Shown here: in pieces, positions 23,025-33,911 of the stretch
Numbering within the stretch: position 1 is the stretch's first letter
How the letters are laid out: each line of letters begins with the position of its first letter
NCBI RefSeq assembly: GCF_015832195.1
Contig: NC_052045.1
Span: 5,828,001-5,892,000, forward strand
Source: Motacilla alba alba
Taxonomy: Eukaryota > Chordata > Aves > Passeriformes > Motacillidae
Length of the DNA stretch: 64,000 nt
Direction of reading: 5' to 3'
Notes under the pieces: model-generated
Told to the model about the DNA's origin: nothing
Databases searched by the model: none
What the model saw: only the letters and a program-made list of their open reading frames with translations
Program-made: the position numbers and the translations under genes

Positions 23025-23440
23025 CCCTATCCTCATTCCCTGCATCCCCATCTCCTACATTCCCATCCCCATTCCCTGCATTCCCTGAATCCCCATCCCC
23101 TACATCCCAATCCCCTTCATCCCCATCCTCTGAACTGCCAGCCCCATCCCCTGCTTTCTAATCCCCATTCCTAGCTTTCCCATCCCCATTCCCACCTTTC
23201 CCATCCCCATTCCCACCTTTCCCATCCCCATTCCCACTTTTCCCATCCCCATTCCCACCTTTCCCATCCCCATTCCCAGCTTTCCCATCCCATTCCCAGC
23301 TTTCCCATCCCCATTCCCACCTTTCCCATCCCCATTCCCACCTTTCCCATCCCCAGCCCTCCCATTCTTTGCCCCCTTACCTCCAACCCCTGCATCCCCA
23401 GCCCCATTCCCTGCATCCCTCCCCAGTGCTGCCCCCAAGC
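23025..23440. repeat. CCCATCCCCATTCC-type satellite with 21-bp core array
   Basis: The regular core (about 23172-23357) is nine copies of a 21-base unit, ctttcccatccccattccca. One copy is a base shorter. The flanks are degenerate relatives of the same words. The minus strand is a series of G runs and reads MGMGKVG over and over because 21 bases equal 7 codons; no protein is implied. It may form G-quadruplexes on the minus strand. Confidence 0.9.
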
Positions 23441-24949
23441 CCTGTCCCTCCCCAGCCTCTCCCAGCCCAGGTCCCCTCTGTCTCCTCCAGCAGGGGGTTG
23501 AGGACAGATGGAAGGGAGAGAAAGCAGAATTCCATCCAGAAAGCAGAATTCCCTCCCTTTCCCTACCCTTGCTCCCGGCTCAGCCTCTTTCCACCTGTCA
23601 CTGTCCTGGATGGATCCAAAGGAAATGCAGGAATTGCCATTCAGCACAAAGCCTGGAATAAATCTGATCTCTGCTTCCAACAGGTATTTCCATGGTTTTA
23701 TCTGGGGGATGTGGGGACAGCCCCAGGAAACACCAAGCACTGACATGTTCCTGACAGAAGATAACTGTGTCCTGCTCCAGGGTGTTTTCCAAAGGGACAT
23801 GGAGCTGCAGGGACCTGTGGCACTGCTCTGCTGGGTGCTTAGAGGTTTAAAACCAAAAAATATCAATTCAGAATGAGAAATTCCTGCTCTTTGGTTTTTT
23901 ATCCACCCAGTAGCTCTGCTGTTCCCAGTGAAGCCTGGCAGTGGCTGGAGCTGGTTGCACTTCTGCACATCCTATGGAGAGGGATTGAGGGATGTCTGCC
24001 AAGGAGGAGCAGGGCAGCAGAGCCTTTCTGAGCCCGTGATGTCCACTCATTGTCACATTTTTGAGCCTTTCACAGGGTGCTGGTGTCTCCTGCTCAGCGC
24101 AGGTGACAGGAGAGTCCCAGTTCCTCCCACGGGATGGAGCCTCCGCAGCCCCACTGGGCTGGAACAGGCAGACTCAGCTGGTTCAGGATTGCTGGGGCTT
24201 CTTCTTGGGTATCCCAAATCCAGCCTTATCCTCCTGCTGCTCCCTGGGGCTCAACTCTCTCTGCAGCTCTCCTGATGGAGACCTGATCCTTTGGAGTGCC
24301 CAGACACGAGGCGCTGTGGGAGCAGCCTCTAGGAGAACCCGGAGACAACCAGTAATAGGATATTTCGAGGAACCGGAGCAGTTTATGACCATTAATAACA
24401 TTTGCAGCTCCTGAACTTTGTGCAGTTCCACAAGAACAGCCAGACCCGGCTCTGCAGGGCTGAGCTGGGCTGGGCTAGCTGGGGGGACCCTCCTGCTCCT
24501 CCTGGGAAACGGGAGTGGCCGGGGATGCCCTGCAGGGACAAAAGTTCAGCCTCAGCTCTTCCTCACATGTCCCAGGGGAGGCCACAGGGGCGACTTTGCA
24601 GTCCCAGTCGCTGAAACCCATTCCCTTGGCCGGTGTTCTCAGAGCCTTCTCCATCTGCACACCCCCCAGCCATCACCCCGGTGTCCCCGTGCCCTGGAGC
24701 AGCCCCGTGCAAACACTGCAGATCCTGTGTAAACACAGGGTGCAGATATTTCCCTCATTTATCCCTCGCCGACAGAAGAGCAGCCCCTTTCCCCAGGAAA
24801 AATAAACCGACACAATGGCGACGGCGGGTTCAGCAAGTGTTCCCTCAGATTTCCAGCATGTCCAGGGAGGTGGCTGTAAACAGACTGACAGCACAACGCC
24901 AACCTTGGAAATTCCTCACAGCCAGTTTCCTGTCTCAAATTCACACCAG
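23441..24949. other. unique sequence, no gene seen
   Basis: No repeats or exons recognised apart from a direct 16-base duplication (gaaagcagaattccat/gaaagcagaattccct) near 23520-23555. Confidence 0.35.
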
Positions 24950-25270
24950 CGCTTTTCCACCGGGGCCTTAAATTAATGCCCGGCTGGGGTGCGTAATTAC
25001 CAGCTCCCTAATGGGCCAAAACATCCTGAAGGGCTGAAGTTTCCTTTTTGATTTGTGGCTCCGAGTCAGAGTTGTAATTACCAAATTGATTTTAAATGCA
25101 GGCTCCGCTGACAGACTATTGGCAAACGGCATCTCCGAGTCCTCAGCCATTCATAAAAAAAGGAGGAAGCCCTTGATGGATATACCTTGATCTGCAGCTG
25201 CTGTTTATTTAATACAATTTATGGGCAATGGTTTTAGGTTTTATCAGGAGCTGCAGCTCTGGAATCGCTG
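24950..25270. promoter_or_regulatory. candidate conserved element with paired GTAATTACCA
   Basis: About 300 bases of AT-rich sequence with clear borders. The ten-base word gtaattacca occurs at 24993 and again at 25074 in the same orientation. Other homeodomain-type cores are ttaaattaatgcc and ctccctaatggg. The right part has tatttaatacaatttatggg and ggttttaggttttatcagg. Two identical extended homeodomain sites about 80 bases apart suggest cooperative factor binding. This is inference from sequence alone. Confidence 0.37.
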
Positions 25271-25675
25271 CCTTGGCAGGAGAGGTTGAGCTGAAAAGTT
25301 GGGTCAGAGCCGTGAGCTGCCGGAATCACTTTTTCACATGACGCCCCCTCTCCCTGGCCCAGCCTGGCTCGGATCCCCCCTCGCCCTCTCCCCTCTGCAG
25401 CTGGGATGCTCCCTGTGCTGGGAGGGGGCTCTGGGGCTGCCCCACATCACAGGAGCAGCTTCCAAACCCACGAGGCCCCAGAGGCCGCAGTTTTTGGGTG
25501 CTGATGCAGCGCTGGCTGGCAGCCCAAACGTCCCTCACCACTCCAGCCCCGGGAGCTGCAGAGCGATCCCACCCCTGTGCCTGGCACCCACAGCTTCCCA
25601 CTGGGAGAGGAGCCAGCCTGTGCCTCCCCACAGCCTGGCTGCACCGAGCCTCCCCTTGCCCAGGTGGGGTAGGGA
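25271..25675. other. unique GC-rich sequence, nothing seen
   Basis: GC-rich and stop-poor on both strands; no exon recognised. Confidence 0.35.
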
Positions 25676-25863
25676 AGCCTCGGTCCTTCCCTCCCCATCC
25701 AGCTCCTGGGTGTAGGGTTCCCCTGGATCTCCAGTGCCTGCCTCGGTCCTTCCCTCCCCATCCAGCTCCCGGGTGTAGGGTTCCCCTGGATCTCCAGTGC
25801 CTGCCTCAATCCTTCCCTCCCCATCCAGCTCCCGGGTGTAGGGTTCCCCTGGATCTCCAGTGC
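25676..25863. repeat. 63-bp minisatellite, 3 copies
   Basis: Copies start at about 25681, 25744 and 25807 (cggtccttccctccccatcc; the third copy begins caatcc). Copies are nearly identical: gctcctggg in the first against gctcccggg in the other two. Because 63 is a multiple of three, minus frames read a repeating 21-residue peptide; this is incidental. Confidence 0.93.
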
Positions 25864-26210
25864 CCCGACCTCCCAAAGAGGTTTCCTGGGATGATCTTCC
25901 CCCCCTAATGGGATTTGCTGCTCCAGTGCCCTCTCCATCTGTGTGGTCCTAATCCACAGGTGGGAGGAACTGAACTCTCCAGGTTCAGAAGGAGAACCCT
26001 CAGGGTTCTCAGGAGGGAGGGGTAGGGCCAGCACAGCCCGTGGGGATGCTCAGAGGGAACTGATGTCCCCAGAGCACCACTGTCACCTGTTCTGCAACCA
26101 GGGAGGTGTCCAGCAGTGTGGGAGCTGCAGGATTCCATGGAAGAACTGGGAGCACAGTCCCAGCACTGGGAGCTTCCCAGTCCGTGCTATTGAATGGGGG
26201 CTGGCATGGC

Positions 26211-26345
26211 CTTCCCTCCCTTCCAGTATAAAATCTCCATCCATCCATCCATCCATCCATCCATCCATCCTTCCCTCCCTTCCAGTATAAAATCTCCATC
26301 CATCCATCCATCCATCCATCCATCCATCCATCCATCCATCCATCC
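26211..26345. repeat. duplicated (CCAT)n microsatellite
   Basis: Two pure CCAT/ATCC arrays (26237-26270 and 26297-26345), each preceded by the same 26-base leader (ttccctcccttccagtataa continuing aaatct). The leader plus array was duplicated as a unit and the second array is longer. Confidence 0.95.
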
Positions 26346-26871
26346 AACTGTTCCCCAGCCCTTTGGAACAGCTCTTCAGCATGAAGGGCATTTGGATGAA
26401 GCCCATGAGAAGCATTTCCTCCCTCCATTCAGCACCACTGTCCAAGGAAATGTATTTCCTGGGATCCTGACACATTTCTGCCCTGGCTCCATTTTTTATT
26501 CCGAGACTCCGGTTTCCCACCTGCAGAAGGGCTGACAGAGTTTATCTCACTCTCAGTCAGCGCTGGGAGCTGCTGATTAAAGCAGAAAATATGACAGGTC
26601 TTAAACCTTCAGGTGCATCCCAGCCCTTGTCTGCTCCTCCCTCTCTTGTGCCGGGAGATGGATGGCTCTGACTGATCCCGCCGGCCTGAGACATTCCGGA
26701 TCCCAGGGTCATTCCTGGGGCACAGCTGAGTCCTGGAGCCCGAGGAAGGGGATATTCAGTGGGGGATGAGCTGCCCCCAGAACTGAGGGAGACCAGGGGG
26801 AAGGAATGTAGGGATAACAGGACAGTGATGGCACTTTGGGAGCAGAGGGTGGATGAGGGTGGAAGAGCAAT
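26346..26871. other. unique sequence, nothing seen
   Basis: No transposon, RNA gene or exon recognised between the CCAT arrays and the 66-bp array. Confidence 0.35.
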
Positions 26872-27252
26872 GTCAGGAGTGTGCAGGGCTCCCTGGGCAG
26901 GAGGAGCTCAGGGACAGAGAATCCAAAGGAATGGGATGTCAGGAGTGTGCAGGGCTCCCTGGGCAGGAGGAGCTCAGGGACAGAGAATCCAAAGGAATGG
27001 GATGTCAGGAGTGTGCAGGGCTCCCTGAGCAGGAGGAGCTCAGGGACAGGGAATCCAAAGGGATGGGATGTCAGGAGTGTGCAGGGCTCCCTGGGTAGGA
27101 GGAACTCAGGGACAGAGAATCCAAAGGAATGGGATGTCAGGAGTGTGCAGGGCTCCCTGAGCAGGAGGAGCTCAGGGACAGGGAATCCAAAGGGATGGGA
27201 TGTCAGGAGTGTGCAGGGCTCCCTGGGCAGGAGGAACTCAGGGACAGGGAAT
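26872..27252. repeat. 66-bp minisatellite, 5.8 copies
   Basis: Units begin with gtcaggagtgtgcagggctc at 26872, 26938, 27004, 27070, 27136 and 27202; the last is partial. Unit differences show higher-order structure. Copies 3 and 5 share ccctgagcagg and gacagggaatccaaaggg, while copies 4 and 6 share aggaactcaggg. The last four copies therefore arose by duplication of a 132-base dimer. The 22-codon unit leaves three plus frames open, one of 141 codons, but unique sequence on both sides lacks exon signals. Confidence 0.95.
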
Positions 27253-28589
27253 GGCCAGGAGTCCCAGCGGAAGAAGAGGCAAGGCAGTCAGAAAATGGGC
27301 AGCTGAGGCAAAATGGGGGGATACCCAGGTGACATCTTGGAAGTTTGGGTCCTGAGCTGACTTTTCCATGCCCTGGGATGTCTCTGCAGGTGTCCCCAAG
27401 AGGACATCCCTGCTGGAATCCCTCCAGCAGGCAGGGCAGTGGGGAAGCAGAGGTGTCCCTGGAATCAGAAAGGCCCTGAGGAAGGTGTGGGAGAGGCTGG
27501 CTGAGAGGAGAGCAGAGTTTGGCTGCCTCTGTGTAAAAATACCTGGTCTGTTTTGTTTCCTAGATATGTGATGAAAGATAAGGATTTAGGAGAGAAGGAG
27601 GGAGAGCTGCAGTTAATCCACTGATTAACCTGAGGAGAGATAGGCCAGGGCTCAGCCAAGGCAGAAGGGCAGGAGCGGGAAGTCAGAATCCCAGCCCAAG
27701 AGCAGCAGGACATGGGGACAGCTCAGCCCTGGCCAGGTGTGGATGCAGAGCTGGAGACCATGGAGCAGCCTAAGGGCAAGATTGGGAATGCCATGGGAAG
27801 GTGAAGGAGTTGGAGAAACAGGAGAGAGACAAAAGGACTGCTGTGCTGAGATGGCTGGATGAGCCCTGGCCATGGGGATCCAAACCTTCCCATCAGGATT
27901 CTGGGCTGGGTGACAATGACACTGTGGGATTGCTGGGCTCATAGCAATAGGGACAGGGCAAACCCCAGCTGCACAACCCCATCTGGTTTGGGATAGATTT
28001 GGAACAAGAGCTGAACTTCCAGGACTGGGCCTGAGGAGGGAGAGGTGAGAGGCTGAACTTGCTGAGTGTCCTGGGAGCATCCTACCAAAATCCACCTTTA
28101 CCTCCCTGGTCTGCGTTTGGACAACAAAAAACACGTAAAGAACCCTCCTAAATCAACTCTCTCTCCCCGTGTTTAAAGCTCTTGTTCTCCTCCTGCCACT
28201 GTGAGCACCTTGGTGGCCCTAGCCGTGCCCATGTGCTGCCCTGGGGCTCCTCGGCACAGGGATTTTCCAGGGATTCATCCGTGTGCCTCCATGTGGGAGC
28301 TGGTGGCGTCACCCGTGGGCTCCCCCACACGTGGTTCTGCTTTGGGAAGGATCATTCCCGTGGATTTCCCACCGGGCAGAGCAGGAATCTGCTCCTCTCC
28401 CCCATGGCAGCGGGTCATGCTTTGCATTAGCCCGGCCCAATTACGACTTCAAAGTTCTCAGGTTCAGCCCCTCCCCGGCTCGGGGTGCGCGGGGCTGAAA
28501 GGCTCCTCAGTGTTTTTTTGGGTCGCTGGGAAGGCGAGGAACCACTTCCCATCTGGAACCGTGTGGGATTTTTGCATTCGAGAGATTTA
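27253..28589. other. unique sequence, no gene seen
   Basis: No transposon, RNA gene or exon recognised. Confidence 0.35.
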
Positions 28590-28775
28590 ACCTGACTTTA
28601 ATTTGAGGCGAAACGTCTGATATTTCTGATAGTAATACCATGGCGAAGGGAGGGCGGGGAGCGAGGGCTCCCCCTCGCTCCAGCCGGTCCCTGTTAGCGA
28701 TTCCTGGCATGCGGGAGCGGGCAGACAATCCCGGGAAGCCTAATCAGATCGGGAGCTGCGGGACTGGGTGTCTGC
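28590..28775. promoter_or_regulatory. candidate conserved, CpG-containing element
   Basis: ctttaatttgaggcgaaacg, tgatatttctgatagtaata and gcctaatcagatcgggagc sit around a CpG-rich centre (28640-28720). AT-rich words with preserved CpGs beside a small CpG island suggest an enhancer or minor promoter. Compositional evidence only. Confidence 0.28.
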
Positions 28776-28909
28776 GAGAAACCCAATCGCTCCCAACTCA
28801 TTTTCCTCCTGGCCCCCATCCATGCCGGGCCTCCCCCGAGCGGGATCGGGGAGGGCTCTGCTCCAGCCTCACAAAGCTCCCAATGCCTGCTTTGCCCTTT
28901 TTTTTCCAA

Positions 28910-29035
28910 ATGCCAGGGAAGAGCCTTCCCGACCCGCTGTGTAAATCAGGAGCAAACGAGGCATTTGCCATTTATACCTCACTGAGTTCATTAAGAGGCG
29001 GCGGGGTTTGTGCTGTGCGCACGATTTACCTCAGT
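28910..29035. promoter_or_regulatory. candidate conserved non-coding element
   Basis: gtaaatcaggagcaaacgag, catttgccatttatacctca and gagttcattaagaggcggcg form a compact low-GC island with retained CpGs. Compositional evidence only. Confidence 0.27.
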
Positions 29036-29189
29036 GCTGGGTCTGGGCCCGAGATATGTCCTTGGTCTTCCCAGGTGGGTTTTTTTTAAACCCACATCAG
29101 AGCAAAAAGAGCTGGAAATTGTCTTTGGAGCCCCCCTGGCTCATCCCAGCCCTGCAGTCCTCACAGGAGCTGGGCTTCAGTCTCCCAAG

Positions 29190-29345
29190 GGTTAAACAAC
29201 AGTAGCTGGGAAAATAATTGCAAAATGTGGAATTAAAGCTTCCCTGCTGCCCGGCCCCTACTTCAAACTTCACTGATGTCTTTTAAGCAAATGTTACTTA
29301 AAGGAACATTCTATTATCGCAAATCAGATTTCCTGGTTGGGGCAG
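29190..29345. promoter_or_regulatory. candidate conserved non-coding element
   Basis: gggaaaataattgcaaaatg (C/EBP-like attgcaaa), cttttaagcaaatgttactt and attctattatcgcaaatcag. A distinct AT-rich island. Compositional evidence only. Confidence 0.28.
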
Positions 29346-29931
29346 ACATGGCCAATGAGGCAGGGATTGCGGGGCAGATCCTAAGATAAGGAGCGACCTT
29401 CCTCCCCCACCTATGCTCTGCAGCAGGGCTTGGATGTCACAGGGATTTAAGGAAATCTCCTTCTTTCCCCAGAGGGAATGGCTGGGATGGGGTTGTTTGG
29501 CCAGGGCACAGGATAGGGATGGAGAGAGGCCAGAAGTGACAGAGTGACCACTGATGGAGGAGGTGGTGACCAGACACTCGGACTAAAGGCTGGGATGGAG
29601 TTCCAGGGGTTGGGAACAGTGTCCAGCCTGTGAAGCAGGAATTCATGGAGCTGCTTCCTGGCTCGGGCATTAAACGGAGCGGGGTTGCCATAATCTGCAT
29701 TAGATTTAAACGGTGCAATAAATGTTTCAGTTTATTGATGCCAGACTGCAGCCAACTCCAGCTGAAGTCACCAATGGATTAGAGCACAAGGAGAGAGCAA
29801 AGGGCTCAGGGAGGGAGCTGGGGGGTGGGGACAGGGTCAGAGCCAGAGTCCTGCTCCTGGGTTGGAAACCTTTCCTAAGGAAAAGTCTGGCCCCGAAAAA
29901 CAGCCCTGGAGAGGAATTTCAGTCCCTGCTC

Positions 29932-29998
29932 AGGAGAAGGGTGGCCATGTCCCACGAGAAGAGTGGCTTCATCCCAGGAGAAGAGTGGCCATGCCATT
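29932..29998. repeat. imperfect 22-24-bp tandem repeat, 3 copies
   Basis: Three successive versions of aggagaagggtggccatgtccc. A related outlying copy (aggagaagggtgcccag) lies at 30041. Confidence 0.6.
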
Positions 29999-32397
29999 GG
30001 AAAAAGCAGCCGTGTGCTGGGATTAGGATGCTGGTGTCCCAGGAGAAGGGTGCCCAGACATGCCCCTCTCCCTTGGGCACATCCTGAGGGTGCCAGAGGG
30101 TAGGAATGGGGTGGGAAAGGAGTACTGGGGACATCTCCCTGGCTCTGCATCCCCGGTTCCTTCCTGGCTATGAAGGACCCCTCAGCCCTTTGGCTTTGCA
30201 GGATGAACTCCAGAGCACAGAGGGGGTTTCCTGTCCCTTCTCTCCCCTTTCCAGCCGTGCTCTGGGCTGTCCCATCCCTCCTTTCCATGCTCTGAGCTGC
30301 ATTCCTGGTGGCACTGTCCCCCTGCAGCTGCCAGGACCCGGCTCCTCTGGCCAGCAGATGTTCCTGGCAGGTGGGAGGTCCAGGGCTGGGCTGCTGCTGA
30401 GTCCAGACCACCCATCCAGGCCGGGCAGGCTCTGCCATGAGCTGCTCCACGCTTGCCAAGGACAGCCTGTGGTAGCCGCAGGCCTGAGGAGCCACCACAG
30501 GATCGTGGCCACCCTCAGCCCCAGCGAGTTCCATGCTCGATTGTTCCAAAAATCCCTCACCCAAATCCTTGTGTGTCTGTAAGGCAAGGATGCAGCAGAG
30601 AGGGAAAGCTTCAGGATCCAACCCCTCGTTTGAAGCTGCAGGGACGTGTCCTGGTGGCATGCTCAGGGTGTAAGCCCAGAATGCCAGCAGGGAGAAGCAT
30701 CCAGCTAAAGCCACATCCCTGCCTGGCTCTGGGACGCTCCAGAGGGGGGGTCTGGGAGGCTGCACAGCACTCAGGGATTAGTGGGAGCCCAGAAGCTCCA
30801 GCCTGTGGGCAAACTCATCTCTGGCTGGGACAAGTGCCAGGCTCATCGCATCCCTGGGGAGTTTCCCCACTTCCCGCAGCGCTGAGCTGGACCTCGGATG
30901 CCCAGGACACTGCTGAGCCTGGCAGGATGTCAGCTGGAAAATGAATTCAGTCTTAAAGTCAGAAGGATGCCAAAGCCCCCCCAAAAAGTGCATTTCCAGG
31001 GCCCCTGCCATGGGAGGATTAGAGAAAAACCCACAGATTTCTCAATATTTTCCTGACCCAAAGTGCTGAGTTTGTTTTGCCTTGATTTATATGGATCCTG
31101 TTCCTCACTCTTTGTGAAGAGCCAGACAATCCCTGGGGATTTATTAAAGCAGTCACAGGTCCCCAAACTCGGTCAGATTCTTGCATGAGTAATAATTTGC
31201 CTGAAAATCTGGAGGGAAAGGCAAGGGCCTTGCTGGTCCCTGTGTATTCCTGAGGAGGCCGGGATGCTCCAGGAGGGCACACGCTCCCTGTGCCAGGAGC
31301 AGCAGGAGCCAAAGCCAACACCCCACAAGAGCTCTTCCTCCCAAATATTCCACACCTGTGAAAAGCTGTGAGGAAACCAAGCTCAGGTAATTCACCTTTT
31401 CCATCTCCTGAGGATCCATCATCCCCAGCAGATGCCTAGCTCCATCCACAGCTGATTTTCCACCACCTCCAGCTCCAAATAAACACCAAACAGCCCCACA
31501 TTAAAACAACATTAAGAAACAATCCAAACCATCAGGGGAAGGAAATTCCTGGTGGTTTTTTTTTTCTTTTAATTCAGACAGAGCTTTTTTTGGTCAGAGT
31601 CCTGGCAAACAAACAGCTGAGATCAGTTCCCAATGAGGTGCTTTTGGCCTCTCCGAGGCTGAGGAATGACCGAGCTGATTGCTCCGAGCTCATTTCCTCC
31701 AGTCCTTTGCACAAAACCTCTGGCAAACCCAGAGTCTGGGGCTGGAGCTGACGTGCTGGATTTCTCCGTGTTGCCACAGCTGTCTGCCCAAGCCCCCCTC
31801 ACCCCACAGCCCTTCCCAAACTCTGGCAGCACCCCAAGGCTGGGTGCCCCTGTCCCCACCAGCTGGGACCAGTGGGGCCTGAGTGGGACCAGTCTGAGCA
31901 TCAGAGACCTCCAAGGAATTGCCTGAGCTGCTGGGGATCCCTCTCATTAACACCAAGTGGAGAGCTGGTGGTGGCAAATTGCCACTTATAGGGTTTAAAG
32001 AGACTTAAATGTTTTCATCCTCCAGGCAAAGGACGCTTGGAGTGTCCTCATTAAATCCTACCTGGGGTAAAAATAGCAGCCCCCAGAGAAGCCCAGCTCT
32101 GCAGTTTGTGTTCTTCCTCCAGTCCTGCTCCAAGAGGCTTTTAAATGTCTCTCATATCAGTGACTGCCTTCCTGGGATTGCTGGATTCACCCCCACGAGG
32201 AGCTTTGGAATGGAACCAGAGGGAAGGTGTTTGGGAGATGGGGTCGGGAGGTTGTGCCCCTCCCTGGCATGGTGGGAGCTCCTCTGCAGGGCTGCAGATC
32301 ATCCCACCGTGCCAGGGAATGGTGTAAGAATCTCCCAAATTCCTACCAAGAGAACAGGCCAAGGCAAGGCTATAAAATCAATAATCCCTCTGGTCCG

Positions 32398-32418
32398 AGC
32401 AGCAGCAGCAGCAGCAGT
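32398..32418. repeat. short (AGC)n microsatellite
   Basis: Seven AGC units with flanking gag and agtaaa. Confidence 0.8.
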
Positions 32419-33101
32419 AAAATCAAATGAACGCCCCGAGCCAGGCTGCTGATTCCAACAGGAATCCTGCCCCAGCTCCCAGCTCCCGCTTTCATGTTTC
32501 CCTGACTTCAGCACTACTGTGGGCAGATGCCTTGGAATATGATTTATTTGTTTGTCTTGGCATCCCAGCAAGGCATCCTGAGCCCAGCAGAGCTGATCAA
32601 GAGCCACTTCCGAGGTCTTGGGCCCTTCCAGCCGGCGCACACTGCCCTGGGTGCTTCCAGGGGGCTTTGTTCTCCAGTCAGTGGGGGAGATGCATCCAAG
32701 AGCTGCATCCAGCAGCCAATCCTAAAACAATGCTCCTGGCTGGCCAGGGGCTGAGGCTTGGACTCTGCTCCTCTGACTGTCAGGGAAACGGGGCTGGATT
32801 CAGGCGAGGGAAGCGCCTGTGTCCAATATCCACCCATCCAGAATCACAGGAGGGGGGCTTGTGGAATTCCCCTCGGATCCCAGATCCCTGGGGTGAAGTC
32901 CCTGCTTGCAGGGAGCCAGCCTGGAATCAAGCCTCGCTGAGAGCAGGCAGGCTGGGGGCTGGTGATGTTATCATAAACCACTCCAACAGCTTCTTGGGGC
33001 CCTTCCAAAAGCCTTTGTTTTTCCCAGCTCTTTGCCGTTGGATTGCAGAGGATGATTTGGAGCCAGAGCCAAGTATCTCCCAGAATGGAACAGTTTCACA
33101 A

Positions 33102-33180
33102 ATTGCAAGGCCGAAGGGACCATTGGATTCCTCAGCCCAGCCTCCTGTACGAGCCAGGCCAGCCCAGTGCTGTCTCATTA
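33102..33180 (-). mobile_element. fragment of an old CR1 lineage, antisense
   Basis: The text ttgcaaggccgaagggacca followed by cctcagcccagcctcctgta and cgagccaggccagc resembles the antisense 3' end of the amniote-wide CR1 type (aaggccagaagggaccatt, then tctagtctgacctcctgta in turtles and birds). About 80 bases survive. It is clearly more decayed than the other CR1 copies here. Family assignment is from memory of the consensus and is approximate. Confidence 0.55.
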
Positions 33181-33724
33181 GAGCCTTAATGCTGCAACCG
33201 CTTCCTTCTGCTGGGAGCCGCTTCCCCTCCTGCTTCCAGACACCACAATTCCCACTGTCAGCTGTGTCCAGGGCTGGGGAGGAAGAAAGTCACCCTGGGC
33301 AAAAAGCAGCTTCCACATCCAAGGCTCAACAGCAGAGCAGCCTCAGGTGCTTGGGTCCATCCATCCCACCCCCCCGTGTGCTCCTCCTGCTCCATGCTAG
33401 GGGTGCTAACTGGAGTGGAGTGGGATCTGTGGAACGTGTCCTGTGGGAATTTGGGGCATGAGGTTTCTGTCCATGTAACCCTTGGTAGCAAGGTAGCTCC
33501 ATCATCAAGTCCACGTCATCCTGTGCCTGCTTAGCAATCCATGCTGGACCGGCTGTCAGCTGCCATTCCAGCTTGGAAAACATGGTTCCTTCTGTGTCCA
33601 AGGCCCAGAGGGACAGAGGAGTGTCCTGATATTCCTGGTGACTCCGCTGCTCTGTGGAAGCAGCTCCAAGCACAGCACAGGGGTCACCAAGGACTCCCAT
33701 ATCTTGTGGCTCATAGGAGGCAAA

Positions 33725-33911
33725 GGATTCAAGGCCAGGTTGGACGGGGCTTGGAGCAACCTGGGACAGTGGAAAGTGGCCTTCCATGGCAGGAGGATGG
33801 GATGGGATGGGATGGGATGGGATGGGATGGGATGGGATGGGATGGGATGGGATGGGATGGGATGGTCTTTAAAGGTCTCTGCCAACAACAACCATTCCAT
33901 GATTCTCTGAT
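33725..33911 (+). mobile_element. CR1 3'-end fragment with internal GGATG expansion, sense
   Basis: CR1 text aaggccaggttggacggggc, ttggagcaacctgggacagt and ggaaagtggccttccatggc leads into a pure GGATG array (33795-33865). It then resumes as ggtctttaaaggtctctgcc and ends with accattccatgattctctga, the CR1 tail. The array sits where other copies have a short ggatggg-type passage, so the microsatellite grew inside the element. Confidence 0.9.
33795..33865. repeat. (GGATG)n microsatellite, about 14 units
   Basis: An uninterrupted 5-base array of about 71 bases inside the CR1 copy at 33725-33911. Confidence 0.97.

Larger units (their letters stand above)
29346..33101. other. unique sequence, no gene seen
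   Basis: Includes an imperfect tandem of about 23 bases (29932-29998: aggagaagggtggccatgtc and relatives), a T-run near 31556-31564 and a short AGC run (32398-32418). Two long open frames (plus 32427-33461 and minus 29875-30765) have no recognisable domain and cross repeats. Confidence 0.35.

Noticed and set aside
23171..23968. 265-codon minus-strand frame with MGMGKVG repeats
   Set aside because: Follows from the 21-bp array being seven codons long; no unique coding sequence supports it.
25676..27252. CRISPR-like or coding repeat cluster
   Set aside because: Units are contiguous without unique spacers and lie in bird-type DNA. They are ordinary minisatellites whose lengths happen to be multiples of three.
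32427..33461. 344-codon plus-strand open frame
   Set aside because: Runs across the old CR1 fragment and shows no recognisable domain.
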